Assembly: GCF_003426815.1 (NCBI RefSeq)
Contig: NZ_QKYK01000016.1
Coordinates: 1 to 64,000 of the forward strand
DNA from: Desertimonas flava
GTDB lineage: Bacteria; Actinomycetota; Acidimicrobiia; Acidimicrobiales; Ilumatobacteraceae
DNA: 64,000 nucleotides
Reading direction: 5' to 3'
The position numbers and the translations under genes are program-made. Below the pieces are notes generated by a model. It was not told the origin of the DNA, ran no database searches, and was given only the letters and a program-made list of their open reading frames with translations. Positions 51,362-60,069 of the stretch are shown here, piece by piece (within the stretch, counting starts at the first letter, position 1; every line of letters starts with the position of its first letter).

Positions 51362-51367
51362 TACCGT
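51362..51367 (+). promoter_or_regulatory. -10 box of the DsbA-like gene
   Basis: TACCGT seven bases before the GTG at 51375, which is why I prefer that start over the GTGs at 51366 and 51369. Confidence 0.45.
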
Positions 51368-51374
51368 GGTGGAG

Positions 51375-52058
51375 GTGACCGACCGGGCGACGATCTCGAT
51401 CGAGGTGTTCTCCGACGTCGTGTGCCCGTGGTGCTTCATCGGCAAGCGACGGCTGGCGAAGGCCCTCGGCACGCTGGCCGACGATCCGGAGTTCGACGCC
51501 GACGTCGAGGTCGTCTACCGGCCGTTCCAGCTCGATCCCCGCGCCCCGCTCGACCGCGCCGACCCGGTGCTCGAGGTCTACGCCCGCAAGTTCGGCGGGC
51601 CCGACCAGGCGGCGACGATCGTCGCCCGCACCACCGCCATGGCCGCCGCCGAGGGCATCGAGTTCCACATGGACCGTGCGGTACGCGCCAACACTGCCGA
51701 CGCCCACCGCCTGCTCAACTGGACGCTCCAGCACGCCGGCCGCGACAAGCAGGCCGAGGTCAAAGAGGCGCTGATGACCGCCTACTTCTGCGACGGCGAG
51801 AACGTGGCCGACCACGACGTCTTGGTCCGGCGGGCCGAGGCGTGCGGGCTCGACGGAGGTGCCGTGCGCACGATGCTCTCCGAGGAGGCTGGCCTCGAGG
51901 ATCTCGAGGTCGGCCTGCAACGGGCCGCCGACCTCGACGTCACGGCGGTGCCGACGTACGTCGTCAACGGCCGCTGGTCGATTCCCGGCGCGCAGGATCC
52001 CGACACCTTCGTCACCGCCCTGCGCCGCCTCGCCACCAAGCTGCGCGACGCCTCGTGA
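51375..52058 (+). CDS. DsbA-family oxidoreductase (FrnE-like)
   Basis: A 227-residue cytoplasmic thioredoxin-fold protein of the FrnE type: ISIEVFSDVVCPWCFIGKRRL carries the CPWC redox pair near residue 17, a helical insertion follows, and VTAVPTYVVNGRWSIPGAQDPDTF is the cis-Pro/C-terminal block. There is no signal peptide. It lies directly before menH, seven bases apart, and may be co-transcribed. FrnE proteins act in polyketide synthesis or oxidative stress; no specific role is shown here. Confidence 0.9.
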   Translation: MTDRATISIEVFSDVVCPWCFIGKRRLAKALGTLADDPEFDADVEVVYRPFQLDPRAPLDRADPVLEVYARKFGGPDQAATIVARTTAMAAAEGIEFHMDRAVRANTADAHRLLNWTLQHAGRDKQAEVKEALMTAYFCDGENVADHDVLVRRAEACGLDGGAVRTMLSEEAGLEDLEVGLQRAADLDVTAVPTYVVNGRWSIPGAQDPDTFVTALRRLATKLRDAS

Positions 52059-52065
52059 GCACGCG

Positions 52066-52860
52066 GTGAGCCACGGGCCCGCCGTGCTCGCCGCCGACGT
52101 CCGGCCCGCCGCACACGCCACCGACGACGGCGGCACCGCCGACCGGGTCGTGTTCGTGCACGGCTTCACCCAGACGCGGCGATCGTGGGACGGCGTCCGG
52201 GAGGTGCTGGCCGATCGCTACGAGACGGTCGCCGTGGATGCACCGGGCCACGGTGAGTCAGGCCACCTCAAGTTGTCGATGGCCGAAGGCGCCGAGGCGC
52301 TCGGCGCCGCCGGCGGGACGGCGACCTACGCCGGCTACTCCATGGGCGCCCGTCTCGCCCTGCACCTCGCGGTCGCCCGGCCCGACCTCGTCGAACGGCT
52401 CGTGCTGGTGAGCGGTACGGCCGGTCTCGACACCGCCGCCGAGCGGACGGCCCGCGTGGCCTCCGACGACGTGCTGGCGTCCGAGATCGAGCGCGACGGG
52501 GTCGCCGCGTTCGTCGAGCGCTGGCTCGCGCTCCCGCTGTTCGCCGGTCTCCCCCGCGAGCGCGCGGGCGTGGCCGAACGCCTGACCAACACGGCGGCCG
52601 GGCTGGCCTCGAGCCTGCGCCTGGCGGGCACGGGTGCTCAGGAGCCGCTCTGGGATCGCCTCGGAGAGCTCTCGATGCCTGTCCTCCTCGTGGTCGGCGC
52701 CGACGACGCCAAGTTCGTCGCCATCGGCGAACGCCTCCACGGGGCCATCACCGGCTCACACCTGGTCGTCGTCCCCGGCGCCGGCCACACGGTCCACCTC
52801 GAGCAGCCCGAGCGGTTCACCGACGCGCTCACCCACTGGTTGGACGGCTCGTCTCGCTGA
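52066..52860 (+). CDS. menH: alpha/beta hydrolase, probable SHCHC synthase
   Basis: A 264-residue alpha/beta-hydrolase. The oxyanion block VVFVHGFTQTRRSWDGVREVL is followed by DAPGHGESG, the nucleophile Ser in YAGYSMGARLALHLAVARP, an acid in VVGADDAKF and the His in GAGHTVHLEQP. In the MenH family such an enzyme removes pyruvate from the MenD product. The menD gene diverges 1 kb away and no other hydrolase is near, so MenH is the best call, though the fold alone is not specific. The GTG at 52066 lies seven bases after the DsbA-like stop. Confidence 0.8.
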   Translation: MSHGPAVLAADVRPAAHATDDGGTADRVVFVHGFTQTRRSWDGVREVLADRYETVAVDAPGHGESGHLKLSMAEGAEALGAAGGTATYAGYSMGARLALHLAVARPDLVERLVLVSGTAGLDTAAERTARVASDDVLASEIERDGVAAFVERWLALPLFAGLPRERAGVAERLTNTAAGLASSLRLAGTGAQEPLWDRLGELSMPVLLVVGADDAKFVAIGERLHGAITGSHLVVVPGAGHTVHLEQPERFTDALTHWLDGSSR

Positions 52861-52866
52861 GACCGC

Positions 52867-52910
52867 TTCAAGCGGGCTGCAAGCGTCCGCCAATCGCGTT
52901 TCGGCATCGT
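52867..52910 (+). promoter_or_regulatory. SARP-type heptamers and -10 box of the MBL-fold gene
   Basis: TTCAAGC at 52867, TGCAAGC at 52878 and GCCAATC at 52889 lie at exactly 11-base pitch. A CATCGT -10 box (52905-52910) begins nine bases after the last heptamer and lies seven bases before the GTG. This is the geometry of SARP-activated promoters. Confidence 0.55.
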
Positions 52911-52917
52911 CGCCGGC

Positions 52918-53763
52918 GTGACCGCAACCATCTCATCCGCCAAGACCCATCTCCCTCCCACCCAGGTGGCCAGGGACACGTTCGTCATCCACGACCACGT
53001 GGGCGAGGGCGTCGCACCGGCCATCGTCCCGGTGAACTCGATGCTGATCCGCGGCGCCGAGCCGGTGGTGGTCGACACGGGCCTCGCCGCCAACGGTGAC
53101 GGGTTCTTCGCCGACCTCTTCGCGCTGGTCGAGCCCGAAGACATCCGCTGGGTCTTCGTCAGCCACGACGACATCGATCACACGGGCAACATCGATGAGC
53201 TGATGGAGCTCGCCCCGAACGCGACGCTCGTCGTCAACTGGTTCCTGCAGGAACGGTTGGGGCCGACCTTGTCGGTGTCGCCGCTCCGCCAGCGTTGGGT
53301 GGGCGACAACGAGGTGCTCGATGCCGGCGACCGCCGTCTCGTGGCCGTGCGGCCGCCCGTCTACGACTCGCCGACAACCCGGGGGTTGTACGACACGACG
53401 ACCGGCGTGTACTGGGCGTCGGACGCGTTCGGCACGCCGGTGGAGACGCCGACCCGTGACGCCGCCGAACTTTCGCCGGAGATGTTCGAGATGGGCGTCG
53501 CCACGTTCAGCCGCTACCTGGCACCGTGGCTCGAGATCGCCGATCCGGCCCGCTACGACATGAGCGTCGACCGAGTCGCCGCCCTCGCCCCCTCGGTCAT
53601 CGCCGGATGCCATGGTCCGATCGTCTCGGGGCGGCTCGTCGACCGAGCGATCGAGGTCACGCGCACCGCACCCACGGCGCCGATCCTCCCGCAGCCCGAC
53701 CAGCAAGCGCTCGAGGCAATACAGCAGCAGATTCTCTCGGTCCAGGACGAGCCGATCTGCTAG
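52918..53763 (+). CDS. MBL-fold metallo-hydrolase
   Basis: A 281-residue metallo-beta-lactamase-fold protein. The metal motif reads VSHDDIDHTGN, that is HxDxDH in place of the usual HxHxDH, like oxygen-diiron enzyme domains where the second His is an acid. Other blocks are VVVDTGLAANG, TTTGVYWASDAFG and a final His in VIAGCHGPIVSG. There is no flavodoxin domain or signal peptide. The likely metal site is di-iron, perhaps used in O2 or NO handling, which would match the hemerythrin-like gene downstream. The GTG at 52918 is probably leaderless. It stops 11 bases before the SARP regulator. Confidence 0.85.
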   Translation: MTATISSAKTHLPPTQVARDTFVIHDHVGEGVAPAIVPVNSMLIRGAEPVVVDTGLAANGDGFFADLFALVEPEDIRWVFVSHDDIDHTGNIDELMELAPNATLVVNWFLQERLGPTLSVSPLRQRWVGDNEVLDAGDRRLVAVRPPVYDSPTTRGLYDTTTGVYWASDAFGTPVETPTRDAAELSPEMFEMGVATFSRYLAPWLEIADPARYDMSVDRVAALAPSVIAGCHGPIVSGRLVDRAIEVTRTAPTAPILPQPDQQALEAIQQQILSVQDEPIC

Positions 53764-53774
53764 ACCGGCGGTCG

Positions 53775-56700
53775 ATGGCGGGACTGGGCGACGACGAGCT
53801 GTCGGCTCGGCTGTCCATCCGCCTGCTCGGCGCCGTGGAGGTGCGGATCGAGGGCACGCCCGTCGACATCGGAGGCACCCAGCCACGGGCCATCATCGCC
53901 CATCTCGCGCTCGATGCCGGCCGGATCGTGCCCGTCGACCGACTGATCACTCGGCTCTGGGACGAGGAACCGCCGCGGACCCCGCTCGGCACGCTGCAGA
54001 GCTACGTCTCGCGTCTCCGGCGGCTCCTCGAACCGCAGCGTGCCGCCGGTGCGCCGCCGAGCGTGCTCGTGTCGGAGGCGCCCGGCTACGTGCTGGTCGT
54101 CCCGCGGACACAGGTCGACGTGCATCGTTTCACCGCCCTGGCCGACGAGGCCCGGTCGGCGCTCGGCGCCGACGATCCCGCTCGGGCGTTGTCGGCCGCC
54201 GACCGGGCGTTGGCGCTGTGGCTCGGTGATCCGCTGGCCGGGATCGGTCCCGAACAACAGGTCGGGCCCATCGCCCTGCCGTTCGTCGAACAGCACGCAG
54301 CGACGATCGAGGACCGCTTCGAGGCGCTCCTCGCCCTCGGTCGGCATCGCGAGGCGGTCCCGGCGCTGCATGCGGCCAGCGAGGACGCACCGCTGCGGGA
54401 GCGGAGGTGGGGACTGCTGGCGACCGCGCTCTACCGGAGCGGCCGCCAGGCCGACGCGCTCCGGGCCATCGCCGACGTCCGGTCCCGTCTGCTCGACGAG
54501 CTCGGCCTGGACATCAGCCCCGACCTCCGGACGCTGGAACGACGCATCCTCGACCAGGATCCGGCGCTGGCGCACCACGCCCACGCCCACGCCGGCAGCG
54601 CGTCGGCGCCCACCGTCGTCACGGAGGCTCCGCCCACCACGGAACCCACGGCCGAGCGGGCCGCCGCCGCCCCTGCCGGCCCCGATCAGGCGACCGGCAA
54701 CGAGCCATCGACGGACCGGCCACCGCGCGTCGTCGGCCGCCAGCGCGAGTGGCGAGAGCTGGTGGCCGCGCTCGACCGCGCCGAGCGCGGCTCGACGCAG
54801 CTCGTGCTCCTCGAGGGCGAGGCCGGCATCGGCAAATCGACGCTGCTCGAGGCCCTCGCCCAGTACGCCACGCAGCGCGGCTGGCGACAGGCGACCGGCC
54901 GCTGTGTCGAGGCCGGGCTCGCCCCGTCCCTGTGGCCGGCGCTCGAGATCGTCCGCGATCTCGTCGATGGAGGGACTCCCCCGGACGCGGCCACCAATCC
55001 GCTCGTGCAGTTGATCGTCGACGACGTCCGCCCGTCCGCGCCTACCTCGGTCGAGCTCGTCACGTCGTTCGTCGAACTGCTCGACGCGCTCGGATCCGGT
55101 CCTCTGCTCGTGATCCTCGACGACGTCCACTGGGCCGACCGGGCGACGCTGGACGTGCTGAACGTCGCTGCGCAACGGCTCGGTCAGCGCCCCGTCGTGA
55201 TCGTCGCCGCCTTCCGTCCGCCGGGCGAGATCCCCGGCAGCCAGCTCACCGAGACGCTCGGGCGCCTGCGGCGCCTCCCGGCACTGACGTCGGTCGTCGT
55301 CTCGCCGCTCGAGGTCGACGAGGTCGCCGAGCTGATGACCCAGACCAGCGGCGCCACGCCCGACAGCGAGCTGGCCGCGCACGTCCGTGCCCGGGCGGGC
55401 GGGAACCCGCTGTTCGTCGTCGAGTTGGCCCGGCTCGCCGGTGAGCGGGGCGTGGCCGGCCCGACGAACGTCCCCGACGCCATTCGCGACGTGGTGCGCG
55501 AGCGCCTGGCCCGCCTGCCCGAGCGGGCGACGGCCGAGCTCGAGATCGCCGCCGTGCTCGGCGAGCGCTTCCAGCTCCAGACCGTCATCGCGGCGAGCGA
55601 TCGCTCCGCAGACGACTGCCTCGATGCTCTCGATGCCGCGATCGTCACCCGCATCATCGTTCCGGACGGCCCGGACTACCGCTTCGCCCACGCGTTGGTG
55701 CGCGATGCGGTGCTCGCAGATCTCAGCCCGGTGCGTCGGCAACGGCTCCACGCCGCGGTCGCCGACGCCATCGCCGCGACGCTCGGCGACGGGCCGAGCA
55801 CCGCCGAGCCGATCGCCCACCACCGGCTCGCCGCCCGCGCCGTGCTCGACCCGGTCCTCGTCGCCGAGGCCCTCGTCGCTGCTGCCGATGTGGCGCGTTG
55901 GAAGAACGCGCTCGACGACGGGGAGTGGTTCGCCGAGCAGGCACTCGAGGTGCTGGAGGGTGCCCGACGAGGCCCCGGGCGACTGCGCGCCGAGGTCAAC
56001 GCCGTCGAGGCGATCATCTCGGTGTCGTACCGGCGCGGCGAGTCGGCGGCCGACGGGCTCGTCGATCGCATCGGCCAGATCGCGACCCGTTCGCGAAGCG
56101 AGTCGGTGGCCGCCCTGGTGCTGTTCCTGCGCTTCGGGGAGATCGACGATGTCGCCCATGTGACCGAGGTGCAGTCCGTCGTCGCCGAGGCGCGCGAGCT
56201 GGCGGCCCGGGCCACCGAGCCGTACGCCGTGGTGACCCTGGCCTACCTGCTCGCGTCCTGGTCGCTGCTGATCGGCGACCCGGTCTCGGCCGTCGCCGAA
56301 TGCCGGCGCGGTTTCGCCGCCACGGGGAGCGCCACACCGGACGACCCGCCCGAACACGTCCCGCTCGTCCTGCTCCCGCTCATCGCCGGGATGGCCGAGG
56401 CCCTCACCGGCGACGCCGACTCGGCGCGCGTCCAGGTGAACCGGCGGATGCGCGCGTGGCTGGCCCGCCGCAGCGAGGTGGACGACATCGGCGAGCAGAA
56501 CGTCACGTTCTCAGCGGCCCTCATCGAGGCCGTGCTCGGCGATCCCGAGCGCTTGATCGCCCGCGTCGCCGGGTATTCGGCGGTGGGGTCGGCGGGGCTG
56601 TTCCCCGAGCAGGACGCGTCGGTCGAGCTGCTCATCACGTGGGCCGAATCGTCGTTGGGCCGCCCAGGTGAGCTCGACCGCGCCGACCGCGCGATGGCCA

Positions 56701-57020
56701 CCCTCGACGCCGGACCCGATCTCGTGCTCGTGGCCGCCATGCGGAGCTTCCACGCCTCGGCGGCGATGGCCGCCGGCGACCCACGGTGCGTGGACATGCT
56801 CGCCGATGCCCGGTCGGAGGCCGAAAGGCGCGGCGAGGTGTGGTGGCTGGCCGAGATCGTCCGCCTCCAGGCCCTCGCCGACGCCCGCTTCGGTGATGGG
56901 GCCCGGGTCAACGACCTGCTCGACGAGGCAGCCGCCATCGCCGGTGACCAGCGGGCTTCGCTGCTGTCGGCTCGTGTCGACGACACCCGGGCCCGGTTGG
57001 CCGCAGCGACTCGGGCCTGA
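53775..57020 (+). CDS. SARP/LAL-type giant transcriptional regulator (OmpR wHTH-BTAD-ATPase)
   Basis: A 1081-residue regulator. Residues about 12-105 form an OmpR-like winged helix (LSIRLLGAVEVRIEGTPVDIGGTQPRAIIAHL...TLQSYVSRLRRLLEP). About 110-255 is the bacterial transcriptional activation domain with ELGLDISPDLRTLERRIL. A low-complexity linker follows. A STAND-type ATPase has Walker A LEGEAGIGKSTLLEAL near 350 and Walker B LLVILDDVHWAD near 445. The rest is helical TPR-like. Such regulators bind heptamers at 11-base pitch over the -35. Matching heptamers occur before both flanking genes (52867 and 57057). The ATG at 53775 gives the family's N-terminus. Confidence 0.92.
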   Translation: MAGLGDDELSARLSIRLLGAVEVRIEGTPVDIGGTQPRAIIAHLALDAGRIVPVDRLITRLWDEEPPRTPLGTLQSYVSRLRRLLEPQRAAGAPPSVLVSEAPGYVLVVPRTQVDVHRFTALADEARSALGADDPARALSAADRALALWLGDPLAGIGPEQQVGPIALPFVEQHAATIEDRFEALLALGRHREAVPALHAASEDAPLRERRWGLLATALYRSGRQADALRAIADVRSRLLDELGLDISPDLRTLERRILDQDPALAHHAHAHAGSASAPTVVTEAPPTTEPTAERAAAAPAGPDQATGNEPSTDRPPRVVGRQREWRELVAALDRAERGSTQLVLLEGEAGIGKSTLLEALAQYATQRGWRQATGRCVEAGLAPSLWPALEIVRDLVDGGTPPDAATNPLVQLIVDDVRPSAPTSVELVTSFVELLDALGSGPLLVILDDVHWADRATLDVLNVAAQRLGQRPVVIVAAFRPPGEIPGSQLTETLGRLRRLPALTSVVVSPLEVDEVAELMTQTSGATPDSELAAHVRARAGGNPLFVVELARLAGERGVAGPTNVPDAIRDVVRERLARLPERATAELEIAAVLGERFQLQTVIAASDRSADDCLDALDAAIVTRIIVPDGPDYRFAHALVRDAVLADLSPVRRQRLHAAVADAIAATLGDGPSTAEPIAHHRLAARAVLDPVLVAEALVAAADVARWKNALDDGEWFAEQALEVLEGARRGPGRLRAEVNAVEAIISVSYRRGESAADGLVDRIGQIATRSRSESVAALVLFLRFGEIDDVAHVTEVQSVVAEARELAARATEPYAVVTLAYLLASWSLLIGDPVSAVAECRRGFAATGSATPDDPPEHVPLVLLPLIAGMAEALTGDADSARVQVNRRMRAWLARRSEVDDIGEQNVTFSAALIEAVLGDPERLIARVAGYSAVGSAGLFPEQDASVELLITWAESSLGRPGELDRADRAMATLDAGPDLVLVAAMRSFHASAAMAAGDPRCVDMLADARSEAERRGEVWWLAEIVRLQALADARFGDGARVNDLLDEAAAIAGDQRASLLSARVDDTRARLAAATRA

Positions 57021-57056
57021 GCGCGTCTCCCCTGGTCACGGCGGCGTCGACCCGCC

Positions 57057-57100
57057 TGCAACCGCGCGCCCAGCCGGCTGCAAGGAGTCCGGGTGATGGT
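57057..57100 (+). promoter_or_regulatory. SARP-type heptamers and -10 box of the hemerythrin-like gene
   Basis: TGCAACC at 57057, a poor GCCCAGC at 57068 and TGCAAGG at 57079 keep an 11-base pitch. A GATGGT box (57095-57100) begins nine bases after the last one, matching the arrangement at 52867-52910. Confidence 0.5.
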
Positions 57101-57150
57101 TGACCCGACACCCGGACGATCCACGCCGGGACCGCGAAGGAGACCACGCC

Positions 57151-57921
57151 ATGATCCAGTCACCCGACCTCTCGCACCTCGCCACGGCGATCGGTGACGA
57201 GCGCATGCTCGCTCGTGCGGAGGCCGCGCACACGTCACCTCGCGCCACGAGGTCCGACGACCGCCCGACCGGATGCGACGTCGGTGACTACCTCGCCATC
57301 CACGGCGTGATCCGGCGGGCCACCCGCGCGCTGCGGTTGGCCACGGCCCCGGGCCGTGTCGTCGACGCTCGGACGGCGGAGGCCCTGCGCACGTACTGGA
57401 CGGGCTACGCCATGGACCTGCACGGACATCACACCGTCGAGGACACGATCTTCTTCCCCGCGCTCGCCGAACGCGATCCGAGCGTCTCCGCCGAGCTCGT
57501 TCGCAGCGATGGCGATCACGCCGAGCTCGACGAGCTGATCTCGATGGGGCATGCCGCGTTCGGGGCCATCGAGGCCGGTGACGACCTCGCCGCCGCCCAC
57601 GACCTGATGGTCCGCCTCGAGCGGCTGATGACCGAACACCTCGACTTCGAGGACGCCGACTTCCTCCCCCGATTCGCCCGCTTGTTCGATCAGTCCGAGT
57701 ACGACGCCATGCACCAGCGTGCGGTCAAGTCGTCGACGTCGCTCAAGCACCTGGCGTTCGTCGTCCCGTTCATCGCCACCTGGATCGCCCCCGACGCGTG
57801 GCGGTCGCTGTGGTCGACCGCACCGCTGCCCCTACGTGTGGTCTACCGGTTGACGAAGCGCCGCCACGCTCGTCTGGTGCGGACGGTGTTCGGTCCCGTT
57901 CTCGCCGAGGCGCTCGCCTGA
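57151..57921 (+). CDS. hemerythrin-like HHE-domain protein
   Basis: A 256-residue protein with a four-helix iron-binding bundle: YLAIHGVIRRATRAL, MDLHGHHTVEDTIFFPAL (His and Glu ligands), DHAELDELI and MTEHLDFEDADFLPRF supply the His/Asp/Glu pattern. About 70 C-terminal residues (FVVPFIATWIAPDAWRSLW) are amphipathic and may touch the membrane. Such proteins sense or bind O2 or NO. AAGGAGA lies about nine bases before the ATG at 57151, so unlike many neighbours it has a leader. It is probably in the local SARP regulon. Confidence 0.88.
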   Translation: MIQSPDLSHLATAIGDERMLARAEAAHTSPRATRSDDRPTGCDVGDYLAIHGVIRRATRALRLATAPGRVVDARTAEALRTYWTGYAMDLHGHHTVEDTIFFPALAERDPSVSAELVRSDGDHAELDELISMGHAAFGAIEAGDDLAAAHDLMVRLERLMTEHLDFEDADFLPRFARLFDQSEYDAMHQRAVKSSTSLKHLAFVVPFIATWIAPDAWRSLWSTAPLPLRVVYRLTKRRHARLVRTVFGPVLAEALA

Positions 57922-57942
57922 CGTTCCGGCCGGACCGGCACC

Positions 57943-58812
57943 TCAGGCGCCGATCGCGAGTCCGAGGGTGACGAACAACCCGAAGATGAGCTGGGTCCGA
58001 CCGGTTTCGCCGAGCACCGGGATGAGGTCCTTGCCGCTCGCGCCGCCGTGGATGCGGCGCACGGCAGGGACGGCGAACGGCGCGGCAGCGAGACCGAGGA
58101 GGGCGGCGGGACGCCACACGACGGCGCCGATCACCACGAGCACGAACGTGGCGGCGACGAGCGCCGTGTAGAACACGCGGGTCCGGGCGTCACCGAGGCG
58201 GACGGCGAGTGTTCGTTTGCCGGCGACGGTGTCGGTGGGGATGTCGCGCAGATTGTTGACGACGAGCAGGGCGCAGATGATCGACCCGGCGGCACAGCCC
58301 ATCGTCACGCTGACCCCGGTGATCTTCTCGACCGCCGCGTACGTCGTGCCGCACGTGGCCACGAGGCCGAAGAACGTGAACACGAACAGTTCACCGAGGC
58401 CGAGGTAGCCGTAGGGCTTCGGGCCTCCCGTGTAGCCCCACGCAGCGGCGACGGCGACGACGCCCACGGCGATGAGCCACCACGACGTCGCCGCGGCGAG
58501 GGCGACGCCGGCCACACCGGCGGCGGCGAACGCGAGCAGGGCCGCCCGTTTCACCTCGCCGGGACGGGCGAGACCGGAGGCGACGAGGCGCACGGGTCCG
58601 ACGCGCACGTCGTCGGTGCCGCGGACTCCGTCCGAGTAGTCGTTGGCGTAGTTCACCCCCACTTGGAGGGCCAGGCTGACCACCAGGGCGGCGCCGACGC
58701 GCCACCACTCGATCGGGCCGTGGCCCGCCGCACAACCGGCGCCGATGGCCACGGGGACGACGGCGGCGGGGAGGGTGCGGGGGCGGGCGCCGACCACCCA
58801 ACGATTCGTCAT
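57943..58812 (-). CDS. menA: 1,4-dihydroxy-2-naphthoate octaprenyltransferase
   Basis: This 289-residue UbiA-superfamily membrane prenyltransferase attaches the isoprenoid tail to dihydroxynaphthoate. The Asp-rich motifs are NYANDYSDGVRGTDD and NNLRDIPTDTVAGKRTLAVRLG, with about eight to nine helices. ATG at 58812. It diverges from menE by 51 bases. Confidence 0.95.
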   Translation of the reverse strand: MTNRWVVGARPRTLPAAVVPVAIGAGCAAGHGPIEWWRVGAALVVSLALQVGVNYANDYSDGVRGTDDVRVGPVRLVASGLARPGEVKRAALLAFAAAGVAGVALAAATSWWLIAVGVVAVAAAWGYTGGPKPYGYLGLGELFVFTFFGLVATCGTTYAAVEKITGVSVTMGCAAGSIICALLVVNNLRDIPTDTVAGKRTLAVRLGDARTRVFYTALVAATFVLVVIGAVVWRPAALLGLAAAPFAVPAVRRIHGGASGKDLIPVLGETGRTQLIFGLFVTLGLAIGA

Positions 58813-58851
58813 GCGAGCGCCATGATGGTTTCCCCTCCCGGTCGCTGGCAA

Positions 58852-58857
58852 GATCAT
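58852..58857 (+). promoter_or_regulatory. -10 box of menE
   Basis: GATCAT six bases before the ATG at 58864, consistent with the leaderless pattern. Confidence 0.35.
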
Positions 58858-58863
58858 CGGCGA

Positions 58864-60069
58864 ATGAGCCCACGACTCGTCGCCATCGATCTGCCCGGCG
58901 GCCCCGCGTTCGTGACCGCATTGCAGCGGGTCTGGGACGCCGGCGACGTGGCCTTCCCCGTCGAGCAGCGTCTCCCGCCGGCCGCCCGCGACGTGCTCCT
59001 CGCCGCCATCGGTCCCGACGCCGTCGTCGATTCCGACGACCCCGACACGACCATCCCGATGCACGACGCGAGCGAACGCCGGTCGCCGCGGGCCCCGCTC
59101 GAGGAGGGCGACGCCCTGGTCATGGCCACGAGCGGCTCGACAGGCACTCCCAAGGGTGTGGTGCTCACACACGACGCCGTCGCCGCATCGGCGGTGGCGA
59201 CCTCCGCCCGGCTGGGCCGAGCCGATGACGACCACTGGCTCGCCTGCCTACCGTTGTCGCACATCGGCGGGCTCGCCGTGGTCACCCGGGCACTGACGCT
59301 GGGGACGCGTCTCACCGTGCACGATCGGTTCGACGCCGGCGCAGTGGCGGCCGCCGCCGCGTCCGGCGCGACGCTCGTGTCACTCGTGAAGACCGCCCTC
59401 GCCCGCGTGGACGCGGCGACCTTCCGAGTCATCGTCGTCGGCGGCGCCCCGGCCCCCGAGCACCGGGCGCAGAACGTGGTGGCCACCTACGGCCTGACCG
59501 AGACGGGATCGGGGGTGGTGTATGACGGACGGCCGCTCGACGGCGTGGAGGTGCGCATCGCCGAGTCCGGCGAGATCCACCTGCGCGGCCCGATGCTGCT
59601 GCGCGCCTATCGCGACGGTACCGACCCCAAGGTTGGCGGGTGGCTCCCCACGGGGGACCAGGGCCGATGGAACGACGACGGCAGTCTCCACGTGATCGGG
59701 CGGCGCGGCGACATGATCATCACCGGCGGCGAGAACGTCTGGCCCGAGCCGGTGGAAGCCGTGCTGCGTTCGCACCCGCTCGTGGCCGACGTGGCGGTCG
59801 CCGGCACCGACGATGCGGAGTGGGGACAGGCCGTCACCGCCTTCGTGGTGCCGTCCGGGCCGACGCCGCCGACCCTCGAGGCGCTCCGAGACGCCGTGAA
59901 GGCGCAACTCCCTCCCTACTGCGCGCCCCAACGCCTCGAGCTGGTGACGGCGATCCCCCGGACCTCCCTCGGCAAACCGCGGCGGTCGGCGCTGGTCAGC
60001 GCGCCCAGCGCCGCGGGCGGAGGGGGAGGACCACGGCATCGGGAAGGGCGTCACGCTCAGCCGGGGTGA
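58864..60069 (+). CDS. menE: o-succinylbenzoate--CoA ligase
   Basis: A 401-residue ANL ligase, compact as actinobacterial MenE usually is. The AMP loop is VMATSGSTGTPKGVVLTHDA; LPLSHIGGLAVVTRAL, VVATYGLTETGSGVVYDG, WLPTGDQGRWNDDGSLHVIGRRGDMIITGGENVWP and IPRTSLGKPRR follow. It activates o-succinylbenzoate for MenB. After the catalytic-lysine block the chain continues with a Gly/Arg-rich tail (about 20 residues) that overlaps the 3' end of whiB by 74 bases. The tail is unlikely to be structured. menB and menC are not in the window. Confidence 0.93.
   Translation: MSPRLVAIDLPGGPAFVTALQRVWDAGDVAFPVEQRLPPAARDVLLAAIGPDAVVDSDDPDTTIPMHDASERRSPRAPLEEGDALVMATSGSTGTPKGVVLTHDAVAASAVATSARLGRADDDHWLACLPLSHIGGLAVVTRALTLGTRLTVHDRFDAGAVAAAAASGATLVSLVKTALARVDAATFRVIVVGGAPAPEHRAQNVVATYGLTETGSGVVYDGRPLDGVEVRIAESGEIHLRGPMLLRAYRDGTDPKVGGWLPTGDQGRWNDDGSLHVIGRRGDMIITGGENVWPEPVEAVLRSHPLVADVAVAGTDDAEWGQAVTAFVVPSGPTPPTLEALRDAVKAQLPPYCAPQRLELVTAIPRTSLGKPRRSALVSAPSAAGGGGGPRHREGRHAQPG

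Noticed and set aside
53760-56357. Open frame of 865 codons on the minus strand within the SARP gene
   Set aside because: Shadow of high-GC coding sequence; no recognisable domain, and the plus-strand protein has clear motifs throughout.
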